Source: an uncultured Balneolaceae bacterium
GTDB lineage: Bacteria > Bacteroidota > Rhodothermia > Balneolales > Balneolaceae
Length of the DNA stretch: 9,241 bases
Assembly (NCBI GenBank): GCA_937982515.1
Contig: CALJMB010000214.1
Location: 1-9,241, forward strand
Reading direction: 5' to 3'
Shown in pieces: positions 1-6,043 of this stretch. The notes beneath the pieces were generated by a model, which searched no databases, had not been told where the DNA came from, and was given only the letters and a program-made list of their open reading frames with translations. Numbering within the stretch: position 1 is the first letter of the stretch; each line of letters opens with the position of its first letter. The position numbers and the translations under genes were made by a program.

Positions 1-61
1 TTCTACGCCCTCCTGAATTCAGAATTCCCCGGCATTTGACCTTGCTCTGCCCCCCAGCTTA

Positions 62-77
62 CCAATAACCAATAACC
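62..77 (+). repeat. Short heptamer repeat (CCAATAA x2 plus CC)
   Basis: Two perfect tandem copies of CCAATAA followed by CC. The preceding bases (TTA before 62) look like a third, degenerate unit. The same heptamer occurs in reverse orientation at 8881-8906. It lies between an unseen upstream gene and the PKS operon leader. The function is unknown; it looks like a degenerate intergenic short-sequence repeat. The rest of 1-110 holds only a 10-bp palindrome (CTGAATTCAG, 13-22) and no gene. Confidence 0.55.
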
Positions 78-112
78 GCCTTCTGAATCCTCGAAAAAAA
101 TAGTTTTAGCAA

Positions 113-142
113 TTTGGAATTTTTCTAATCAAATTAGAGTAC
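113..142 (+). promoter_or_regulatory. Possible promoter of the type III PKS operon
   Basis: TTTG at 113-116 is followed 18 nt later by TAGAGTAC at 135-142. This roughly resembles the Bacteroidota sigma-A pattern (TTTG, about 19-21 nt, TAnnTTTG), but the downstream element matches only in part. The stretch is AT-rich and lies 30 nt before the start codon. The assignment rests on position and weak similarity only. Confidence 0.25.
124..138. promoter_or_regulatory. Inverted repeat TCTAAT-CAA-ATTAGA, candidate operator
   Basis: Perfect 6-bp arms (124-129 and 133-138) around a 3-nt centre. It overlaps the possible -7 region of the PKS operon promoter, so it could be the binding site of a dimeric regulator. 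No regulator gene is seen nearby, and an AT-rich 6-bp dyad can arise by chance. Confidence 0.3.
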
Positions 143-145
143 TAA

Positions 146-166
146 AGGTAAAGCCTTAATTTACCT
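146..166 (+). promoter_or_regulatory. Leader inverted repeat AGGTAAA-N7-TTTACCT before PKS start
   Basis: Perfect 7-bp arms (146-152 and 160-166) around a 7-nt loop, ending 6 nt before the ATG at 173. In RNA it would form a small hairpin just upstream of the initiation site. As DNA it could be a second operator. The only AGG in the leader lies in the left arm, and no ordinary Shine-Dalgarno sequence precedes the ATG. Confidence 0.35.
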
Positions 167-172
167 AATAGT

Positions 173-1279
173 ATGACGCCTATATACATACACCATATAA
201 CCACATCTGTCCCTGAGCATTTTTATCAGCAAAACTTTTTGCGCGATAAAATGAAACAGCATATCAGTAATAAAAGGGCCATCAAAAGCATTATTCACCG
301 TATCTATTCCAATTCGGGTATTGAAAAACGCCATGCGGTTGTCAAAGACTTTAACTCGAACGGGCACTATCCGTTCTTTTTTCAAAAAGACGGCTCCATG
401 GCCACGCCCTCTACCGGGATGCGTAACGCAGTCTATACTACCCACGCCAGAGAGCTGTTCATTCAAATTGCGGAAAGCCTTATACGCGAACATCCTGTTA
501 TTGAAAAAGAAGATATAACACACGTAATAACCGTTTCCTGCACCGGTTTCTTTGCCCCGGGGCCGGCGTATGAAGTAGTAAAACATCTCGGCCTTTCATC
601 CAGCACACAGCGCTTCCATCTTGGCTTTATGGGCTGCTTTGCCGCCTTCCCCGCTCTGAAGATGGCCCAGGCATTCTGCAAAGCACAGCCGGACTCTGTG
701 GTAATGATTATCTGCCTTGAATTGTGCAGTATCCATTTTCAGACTTCCGAAAAGACAGACAATCTCATCTCTGCATCGGTCTTCGCCGATGGAGGAGCCG
801 GCGTTCTGGTAAGTGCTCAGCAACCACAGGGATCTTCATACCGGCTGGAACAGTTTGCAACTTCCATTGCTGAAAAAAGCCGGGATGACATGGCATGGAC
901 GATTGGCGATACCGGTTTTGATATGGTGTTGTCCACCTACGTACCCGACATCATTGCCTCCAACCTTCAGAGGGCCGTCAGGCCTCTGCTGGAAACATAT
1001 AATATCAATCACAAGCACATAGATCACTGGGCCGTCCATCCGGGGGGCAGGTCTATCCTGGATAAGATTGAAAAAGAGTTTAATCTGTGCAGTACCAAAC
1101 TGGAGTCTTCCAGATCCATTCTTTCCAATTACGGAAACATGAGCAGTGCCACCATTCTGTTTGTACTAAAACATCTGCTAGAACGGGCACATAAGCAGGC
1201 CGAAGAAAAAGTTGTAGCAATGGCCTTTGGCCCCGGCCTTACTATAGAGACGGGGTTCTTCACAAAGTTAAACAACTGA
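173..1279 (+). CDS. Type III polyketide synthase (chalcone/stilbene synthase family)
   Basis: A homodimeric ketosynthase-fold enzyme that extends a CoA-linked starter with malonyl-CoA and cyclises the chain. At 368 aa it has the usual bacterial length. The catalytic triad is visible: Cys155 in GFMGCFAAF, His289 in AVHPGG and Asn322 in YGNMSSA, spaced as in plant chalcone synthase. The C-terminal loop reads AFGPG (351-355) where plant enzymes have GFGPG. The VSCTGF (121-126) and ELCSIHF (183-189) stretches are of bacterial type, with Cys123 at the place of plant Thr132 and His188 at that of Thr197. Phe204 matches the plant gatekeeper Phe215, while Met251 appears to sit at the other gatekeeper, Phe265. 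The ATG is taken because conserved sequence begins soon after it. It is the first gene of a tight operon with a methyltransferase and a flavin monooxygenase. The family call is firm. The product (alkylresorcinol, alkylpyrone or a malonyl-primed phenol) cannot be read from sequence. Confidence 0.95.
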   Translation: MTPIYIHHITTSVPEHFYQQNFLRDKMKQHISNKRAIKSIIHRIYSNSGIEKRHAVVKDFNSNGHYPFFFQKDGSMATPSTGMRNAVYTTHARELFIQIAESLIREHPVIEKEDITHVITVSCTGFFAPGPAYEVVKHLGLSSSTQRFHLGFMGCFAAFPALKMAQAFCKAQPDSVVMIICLELCSIHFQTSEKTDNLISASVFADGGAGVLVSAQQPQGSSYRLEQFATSIAEKSRDDMAWTIGDTGFDMVLSTYVPDIIASNLQRAVRPLLETYNINHKHIDHWAVHPGGRSILDKIEKEFNLCSTKLESSRSILSNYGNMSSATILFVLKHLLERAHKQAEEKVVAMAFGPGLTIETGFFTKLNN

Positions 1280-1283
1280 CATT

Positions 1284-1982
1284 ATGCCTGTATTCCTTTC
1301 CAAACGGGATATAAATAGTCAGGAACGGATGGATAATCCGGAGTGTGATCTTAGTGAGCTGAACAACACGTACCGCCAATTTAAAATTGTCAATACAGTC
1401 ATTGCCCGGTGGCACAAGATCTTCAATAGCATAATCAAACCCCTTTTTGACGATCCGTCCCAAAGTTACACCCTATTGGATATCGGCTTTGGAGGAGGAG
1501 ATATACCCCTTAAACTGGCGCACTGGGCCTCCAAAAGTACTATTCCTCTCCACATTACCGGCATTGAAACAGATATCAGAGCCTATGAGTTTGCTTCATC
1601 ACGGCAGGCCCCGGATAACGTGACATACCTTTTAGCCTCTTCTGCCGACTTGCTGGAGGCAGGAAAAAAATACGATGTCGTTATCTCCAACCACCTGCTC
1701 CACCATCTGGATGGCGATGCATTTATCTCCATCCTGTCTGAAGCCCGCCAGCTGAGCAGAAAGGCCGTTATTTTTAATGACATTGAACGCAGCGATGTCG
1801 GATATCTGCTTTTCAATATCCTGTCCCGCCCGGCCTTTCGCAGCTCATTTATTACCGGCGACGGGCTCACATCCATTAAACGAAGCTATACCTTTTCAGA
1901 ACTAACACAGGCCGCGCCTGCAGGGTGGAAGGTTCAGCGCCTTTTTCCGTACCGGCTGCTGCTAAGCTATTACCATGAATAG
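1284..1982 (+). CDS. Class I SAM-dependent methyltransferase, PKS-associated
   Basis: A 232-aa Rossmann-fold methyltransferase. Motif I is LLDIGFGGGD (64-73), the SAM-ribose acidic residue is probably Asp97 in GIETD (93-97), and YDVVISNHLLHHL (130-142) covers the strand 4 region with the double-His turn common in UbiE/COQ5-like small-molecule enzymes. The N-terminal part (about 8-45, with an ERMD motif at 14-17) is helical and polar, as in methyltransferases that sit beside bacterial type III PKS genes. There is no signal peptide or membrane segment. It starts 4 nt after the PKS stop and overlaps the monooxygenase start by 8 nt, so translational coupling is likely. By context it should O- or C-methylate the polyketide or its hydroxylated product. 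It differs in fold from the membrane isoprenylcysteine-type methyltransferases found in several Actinomycete and Bacillus type III PKS clusters. The substrate is inferred from context only. Confidence 0.88.
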   Translation: MPVFLSKRDINSQERMDNPECDLSELNNTYRQFKIVNTVIARWHKIFNSIIKPLFDDPSQSYTLLDIGFGGGDIPLKLAHWASKSTIPLHITGIETDIRAYEFASSRQAPDNVTYLLASSADLLEAGKKYDVVISNHLLHHLDGDAFISILSEARQLSRKAVIFNDIERSDVGYLLFNILSRPAFRSSFITGDGLTSIKRSYTFSELTQAAPAGWKVQRLFPYRLLLSYYHE

Positions 1983-3132
1983 ATGGCTGGAAAAATACCA
2001 GGTCGTTATAGCAGGCGGTGGCCCTGTGGGACTTTTCCTGGCGTGTTGCCTCCGGCAAAGTAATATCTCTTGCCTGGTTCTGGAAAAGCGAAAAAATCCT
2101 GTAACCCACTCCCGCTCTATAGGTATCCACCCCGTGTCGCTGGAACTGTTCAGGCAACTCGATATAGCCCATTGCTTTGTTAGGCAGGGAATAACAATAA
2201 AAAGAGGAGTTGCTTTCTCGAATACAAACCTCCTGGGAAGTATCTCGTTTGAGCGGTGTAAGGCGCCGTTTAATTTTGTGCTTTCACTGCCTCAGTACAA
2301 GACGGAAGAGTTGTTGCGGGACAGGCTCTCCCTGTACGGATCCAATCTCTTGCTGAGGGAAGCGGAGCTGGTGGGGTTTTCTATCCTCGATGGATCGGTT
2401 GATATCCGTTTTAAATACAGGGGGAAAATGCACCATATAGAAGCCGGTTACCTGGTTGGCTGCGACGGAAAGAACAGTCTCGTCAGGAATAGGGCGGGCA
2501 TCGGTTTTAAAGGTAAGTCCTACCCTGACACGTATATTATGGGGGATTTCACAGACAATACAGATTTTGGAACAGACGCGGCTATTTTCTTAACAGATGA
2601 TGGTTTGATTGAATCATTCCCACTCACCGGCCGCAGAAGGCGCTGGGTGATTAAAACAAATAAGTACATAGCAGAGGTCACCCGCGGCGATATAGAACAG
2701 CGCTTGTCGCAACGGATAAATCATGATATATCTAATGTACCTCACTTCATGCTCAGTAGCTTTGGCGTACAAAAACTTATGGCCGGAACGTTTGCAAAAG
2801 GAAGAATTGCCCTTGCCGGCGACGCGGCTCATGTAGTAAGCCCTATAGGCGGACAAGGCATGAACCTGGGCTGGCTCGATGCCTGGGAACTTGCCCGGAC
2901 GTTCCGGAAGATGTATAACAGCCCCAGTTCTGAACACACCACCCTTTTAAGGATGTATAGCCAAAAGCAACAAAAAATGACCCGCAAAGTTATCCGCCGC
3001 GCAGAAATGAATACAAAGCTTGGCCGAAAGACCACCCTCCCCTTCTTACGTAATATGCTTGTCTGGCTGATGCTAAACACCCCCCTGGAAAAATTAATGG
3101 CAGAACTATTTACCATGCGGAAGCTGGGATAA
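1975..3132 (+). CDS. FAD-dependent aromatic hydroxylase-like monooxygenase
   Basis: A 385-aa group A flavoprotein of the PHBH/UbiH type. It has the three classical fingerprints: dinucleotide-binding GGGPVG (14-19) with Glu37 ending strand 2, the DG motif in VGCDGKNSLVR (161-171), and the GD motif AGDAAHVVSPIGGQGMNLG (281-299), which binds the FAD ribose and pyrophosphate. Such enzymes use NAD(P)H and O2 to hydroxylate a phenol or related ring. A hydrophobic stretch near the C-terminus (about 355-368) might dock it to the membrane, as would suit a lipid substrate, but no clear transmembrane helix is seen. The ATG overlaps the methyltransferase stop by 8 nt. As last gene of the operon it probably hydroxylates the PKS product, possibly giving a hydroquinone or quinone. 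By analogy, the Streptomyces griseus srsABC cluster pairs a type III PKS with a methyltransferase and a flavoprotein hydroxylase. A geranylgeranyl-reductase-like role is less likely. Confidence 0.9.
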   Translation: MNRWLEKYQVVIAGGGPVGLFLACCLRQSNISCLVLEKRKNPVTHSRSIGIHPVSLELFRQLDIAHCFVRQGITIKRGVAFSNTNLLGSISFERCKAPFNFVLSLPQYKTEELLRDRLSLYGSNLLLREAELVGFSILDGSVDIRFKYRGKMHHIEAGYLVGCDGKNSLVRNRAGIGFKGKSYPDTYIMGDFTDNTDFGTDAAIFLTDDGLIESFPLTGRRRRWVIKTNKYIAEVTRGDIEQRLSQRINHDISNVPHFMLSSFGVQKLMAGTFAKGRIALAGDAAHVVSPIGGQGMNLGWLDAWELARTFRKMYNSPSSEHTTLLRMYSQKQQKMTRKVIRRAEMNTKLGRKTTLPFLRNMLVWLMLNTPLEKLMAELFTMRKLG

Positions 3133-3153
3133 GTAGTGGCTCCACCCGCTCAT

Positions 3154-3205
3154 CGGATGGGGCTGGTCTTTGTGGATGATTATATCAATATACAATGCCC
3201 ATCCG
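3154..3205. terminator. Inverted repeat in the convergent gap, possible shared terminator
   Basis: CGGATGGG (3154-3161) pairs perfectly with CCCATCCG (3198-3205), and one bulged base lets a further G-C pair form. The enclosed loop is about 33-36 nt. It lies in the 120-nt gap between the converging PKS operon and kinase genes, where a two-way terminator would be expected. There is no T-run after either arm, and the loop is long for an intrinsic terminator. Nothing else is seen in 3133-3252. Confidence 0.2.
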
Positions 3206-3252
3206 TGGCCTCCGCGTTCTATGGAAGCGACAGGATATAACTGATCATAACA

Positions 3253-4452
3253 CTAGAGATCAGCGGCCGGAAATTTTAGAACGGAGCTGAGTCCCTGCTG
3301 CCCATTTTCACGGTTGAAAGCAAGAAAGCCATCCAGTTTTTCCACCAGAGCCCTTATAATCTGAAAGCCAAGCGAATCGTTGGTTTCCGGGTTAAATCCT
3401 TCGGGCAAACCAAGGCCGTTATCCTCATAATTTAACACGATGAATCCATCCGCTTCGGATAAATCAATTACAATGGAACCCTCTTTCTTATACCTGAAGG
3501 CGTGTTTATAGCTGTTAACCAGAAGTTCATTTATTATGAGTCCACAGGTAAGCGTCTTTTCCGGGTGAAGGGAAATTTCGTCTATATTAACCTCAATTTT
3601 TATGTCGCGGTCGGGAGAAGATAGCGACTCTGTAATACCTTCTACGAGCTTTTTCAAGTAAGATTCCAGCTCTATATTGTTAAAATCTCCCTTGTCGGAA
3701 AGCAATTCATAAACGGCATTAACAGACTTAATACGCGATAATACTTTCTTTAACGTTTCGCGGGCACTGGTGTCTTTAACATTGGCCTCCTCCATCTCTA
3801 TCATACCACTGATAAGAGCCAGGTTATTTTTCATGCGGTGATGGAGTTCAGATAAAAAAAGATCTTTCTCCTGCAATTGGATATCAACCTGCTCTTGTGA
3901 ACGATGTTTTTCTATGGCTCTGGCCGCATGCCGGGCTAACGTTTGAAAAACGGGCATATCATTTTCTTCAAAACCATCCGGGCCATTTCGGTTTACTGCC
4001 TGGATAACTCCGATTACATTCTGATCCTTATCAATCAAAGGGGCGCATATAAGATTTCTCGTCTCAAAGTTGTCACTCAGTTCACCCCAAAATAATTCGC
4101 TGTTTTCGGTAACGTCATTAACAATCAATGGTATTTTATGTTGCGCCACCCACCCTCCAAACCCTTTATCTCTCGGAATGGCCTTACCCCTGATCTCTTC
4201 TTTAACCGGACCTGTCGAGAGGCTGACGCACAGCTCTCCACTCTCTTCATCCAGAAGCATCAGCGAGCTGGCTTCAGCATCCATAATGTGTCTTGAGGCT
4301 TCCATAACTTCATTAATCAACTCCTCAAAGCTCATCGGCTCGCCCAGCATCTCAACTTTGTCGAGTAACTGCACCAGGCTGCTGCTCGACTTGCTGTCTA
4401 AGTCAAACTTATTGTAGGCTATCGCCCCAATTTCTAGATTTTTCTGTCTCAA
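3253..4452 (-). CDS. GAF-domain sensor histidine kinase, HisKA_2 family (copy 1)
   Basis: A 399-aa soluble kinase without signal peptide or membrane segment, so it should sense an intracellular cue. The order is: short N-terminal region, GAF domain (about 41-182, with AEASSLMLLD and NLICAPLI), helical linker, and HisKA_2 dimerisation domain with ELHHRMKNN (202-210), His205 being the likely phosphoacceptor. The HATPase_c domain follows, with N-box INELLVN (307-313), DNGLGLP (344-350) and SLGF (360-363). The start is taken as TTG at 4452. The next upstream in-frame codons run into a stop, the first ATG would be residue 35, and similarity to the neighbouring paralogue begins before that residue. 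AGGGTG at 4465-4460 lies 7 nt before the TTG. It sits 241 nt downstream of copy 2 on the same strand. No response regulator is in the window, so its partner must be elsewhere. The GAF ligand is unknown. Confidence 0.92.
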   Translation of the reverse strand: MRQKNLEIGAIAYNKFDLDSKSSSSLVQLLDKVEMLGEPMSFEELINEVMEASRHIMDAEASSLMLLDEESGELCVSLSTGPVKEEIRGKAIPRDKGFGGWVAQHKIPLIVNDVTENSELFWGELSDNFETRNLICAPLIDKDQNVIGVIQAVNRNGPDGFEENDMPVFQTLARHAARAIEKHRSQEQVDIQLQEKDLFLSELHHRMKNNLALISGMIEMEEANVKDTSARETLKKVLSRIKSVNAVYELLSDKGDFNNIELESYLKKLVEGITESLSSPDRDIKIEVNIDEISLHPEKTLTCGLIINELLVNSYKHAFRYKKEGSIVIDLSEADGFIVLNYEDNGLGLPEGFNPETNDSLGFQIIRALVEKLDGFLAFNRENGQQGLSSVLKFPAADL

Positions 4453-4459
4453 ACTAATG

Positions 4460-4465
4460 CACCCT
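4460..4465 (-). promoter_or_regulatory. SD-like AGGGTG supporting a TTG start for kinase copy 1
   Basis: On the minus strand AGGGTG ends 7 nt before the TTG at 4452-4450. The other genes in this window have no comparable motif, which makes this one worth noting and supports the TTG start. Part of it overlaps the second copy of the TAATCAGG repeat (4470-4463). Confidence 0.4.
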
Positions 4466-4489
4466 GATTAAAACATCATTTCCTGATTA
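4463..4489 (-). promoter_or_regulatory. Direct repeat TAATCAGG x2 with TATAAT-like -10 before kinase copy 1
   Basis: On the minus strand two identical octamers TAATCAGG (4489-4482 and 4470-4463) lie 19 bp apart, close to two helical turns. The upstream copy runs into TATAAT (4491-4486), a perfect -10 hexamer that would give a transcript with a leader of roughly 25-30 nt. No good -35 box is seen 17 nt upstream. The downstream copy overlaps the SD-like AGGGTG. The pair could be a regulator site. The rest of 4492-4693 is AT-rich and shows no gene. Confidence 0.35.
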
Positions 4490-4693
4490 TAAACCCTGTA
4501 TTTTTGCTGACCGGTCCACCTAATCTTAACTAACTCACTGCCTCGGCTATTATCAAGTTGCCGCTACTTTATTCGGTATGCATGTATTCAGTTTCATTTT
4601 GAATGGTAACCAAATATATAACTATTTAAACAAACTTAATGCCCTCTCTTATCTACAAAAAGAGACATTTAGTCAAGTTAAAATTTGTATCAA

Positions 4694-5869
4694 TTATCTC
4701 AAAAATTCAATACTAAGATTAGTCCCATCGCTGCCGTCTATTTCTATTTCGGCTCCAAGCTTTCTCAATAATACATTAACTACCCATGTACCTATAGAGT
4801 TTGCATTCCCCAAGTCAAAATCATCTGGAAATCCAATACCATTATCCGCAATACTCAGCTTAATTCTGCTTTCCCCCAGAGCTACCAGACGTATATCGAT
4901 ATAACCCTGGCTTAAGCCTTTAAAGGCATGTTTATAGACATTAACCAACAATTCATTCAAAATGAGCCCGCATATCATAGCTTTATCGGCATCTATCTGA
5001 ACAGGATCTGCCTTGACCTGAATATCAATCCGGCGTTGCGGATCTGAAAGTATTTCAGCTATCTTGCCCGCCAGCCGCTCCAGATACGTACCAAGTTCAA
5101 CATTTTCAATTAAGCTTTTATTGCACAGAAGGTCGTGCACTTCAGTTACAGATTGCAGCCGGGAATAGGTATTTCTAAGGATTTGCTTTGCCTTTACATC
5201 GTCTATTTCTGTTTCCTCGGCCTCGATTAAAGCAGAAATGGTAGCAAGGTTATTTTTAATACGGTGATGGATCTCCGTAAAAAGAACCTCGCTCTCATTT
5301 AACTTGTTTTGCAAATCCTCTTTTTCGCGAATTTTTGTGATAGCGTTGCTAATATGCGATGCAAGAGTTTGGAAAACAGGAACATCATACGCAACAAAAT
5401 GCTTGTTCAGTTTCCTGTTCAGCGCCTGGAGCACCCCTATTACCCTTCCCTTTTTGTCTGTTAACGGGACACAAATAATATTACGGACCCTGAAATCTTC
5501 AGCCGCTTTCCAGGAAGTTTTGCATGTTTCTGCGTTATTCGAAAAGTATGGCTTTTCATGTTCAGTCACCCATGCCGCTAATCCGGCTTTTTTGGGAATA
5601 CGTTTTTTCCTCACCGCGCCCCTGACCAGACCTTTGGGAGGGTAATCAATGTAGAGATCTGCGCTATCCCGATCTAAAAGCATTAACGAACTTGCTTCAG
5701 CATTCATAACAAGGCAGGCCGCTTCCATACTTGCTGAGAGCAGAGCGTTCAATCCCGTAGTGTTATTAATATCTGCTATCGATTCCAGCAGAAGATACAG
5801 GCTTTCCCTGGAGTAACCTTTAAACTCAGTTCGTTCGGAAGAAAATTTCCTTTTTAATGTTGACCCCAT
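4694..5869 (-). CDS. GAF-domain sensor histidine kinase, HisKA_2 family (copy 2)
   Basis: A 391-aa soluble paralogue of the kinase at 3253-4452, with the same domain order: GAF (about 38-180, with the identical AEASSLMLLD and the related NIICVPLT), linker helix, HisKA_2 with EIHHRIKNN (199-207; His202 the likely phosphoacceptor), and HATPase_c with LNELLVN (304-310), DNGIGFP (342-348) and SIGT (358-361). The start is ATG at 5869; no Shine-Dalgarno motif precedes it. The GAF domains differ between the copies in the glycine-rich strand (KKAGLAAWV here, DKGFGGWV in copy 1), while both kinase cores keep all catalytic boxes. The two proteins could form homo- or heterodimers and probably arose by tandem duplication. 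The acnA gene upstream is cut off by a strong terminator, so this kinase must have its own promoter in 5870-5990, which I could not pinpoint. Confidence 0.92.
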   Translation of the reverse strand: MGSTLKRKFSSERTEFKGYSRESLYLLLESIADINNTTGLNALLSASMEAACLVMNAEASSLMLLDRDSADLYIDYPPKGLVRGAVRKKRIPKKAGLAAWVTEHEKPYFSNNAETCKTSWKAAEDFRVRNIICVPLTDKKGRVIGVLQALNRKLNKHFVAYDVPVFQTLASHISNAITKIREKEDLQNKLNESEVLFTEIHHRIKNNLATISALIEAEETEIDDVKAKQILRNTYSRLQSVTEVHDLLCNKSLIENVELGTYLERLAGKIAEILSDPQRRIDIQVKADPVQIDADKAMICGLILNELLVNVYKHAFKGLSQGYIDIRLVALGESRIKLSIADNGIGFPDDFDLGNANSIGTWVVNVLLRKLGAEIEIDGSDGTNLSIEFLR

Positions 5870-5990
5870 ACAATCGCTTTAAAACCAGGATACAATCTAT
5901 CAGGCAAGCATCCTCTTAATCCGTTATTCTTGGCTGCCAATGAATGTATGAAAAAAAGTGTAAAATCAAAAAATACAGATGCTTAAAAAC

Positions 5991-6018
5991 AAAAAAGCCC
6001 GGCCGCTTTGGCCGGGCT
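5991..6018 (-). terminator. Intrinsic terminator of acnA
   Basis: Read on the minus strand, a perfect 9-bp GC-rich stem (AGCCCGGCC at 6018-6010 pairing with GGCCGGGCT at 6004-5996) with a 5-nt loop is followed directly by a run of six T. It lies 25 nt past the aconitase stop codon and in its orientation. The two kinase genes further on should therefore be transcribed separately. Confidence 0.88.
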
Positions 6019-6043
6019 ATAAGAACCGCTTCACAACAGTTAA

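Noticed and set aside
161..586. Minus-strand open frame of 141 codons overlapping the PKS start
   Set aside because: Almost entirely antisense to the PKS coding sequence, with no recognisable features.
4645..4665. Hairpin TCTCTT-N9-AAGAGA just past the end of kinase copy 2, as a terminator
   Set aside because: The stem is only 6 bp with few GC pairs, the T-rich part lies in the loop and not after the stem, and the minus-strand sequence that follows is not a T-run.
4578..4904. Plus-strand open frame of 108 codons running from the inter-kinase gap into kinase copy 2
   Set aside because: Two thirds of it are antisense to the HATPase domain of the kinase. The part in the gap is low-complexity and AT-rich, with no start signal.
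3253..5869. Kinase pair as phytochrome- or LOV-type photoreceptors
   Set aside because: The kinase core is of a type also used by light sensors, but the GAF domains lack a recognisable bilin-attachment motif and no LOV cysteine motif is present.
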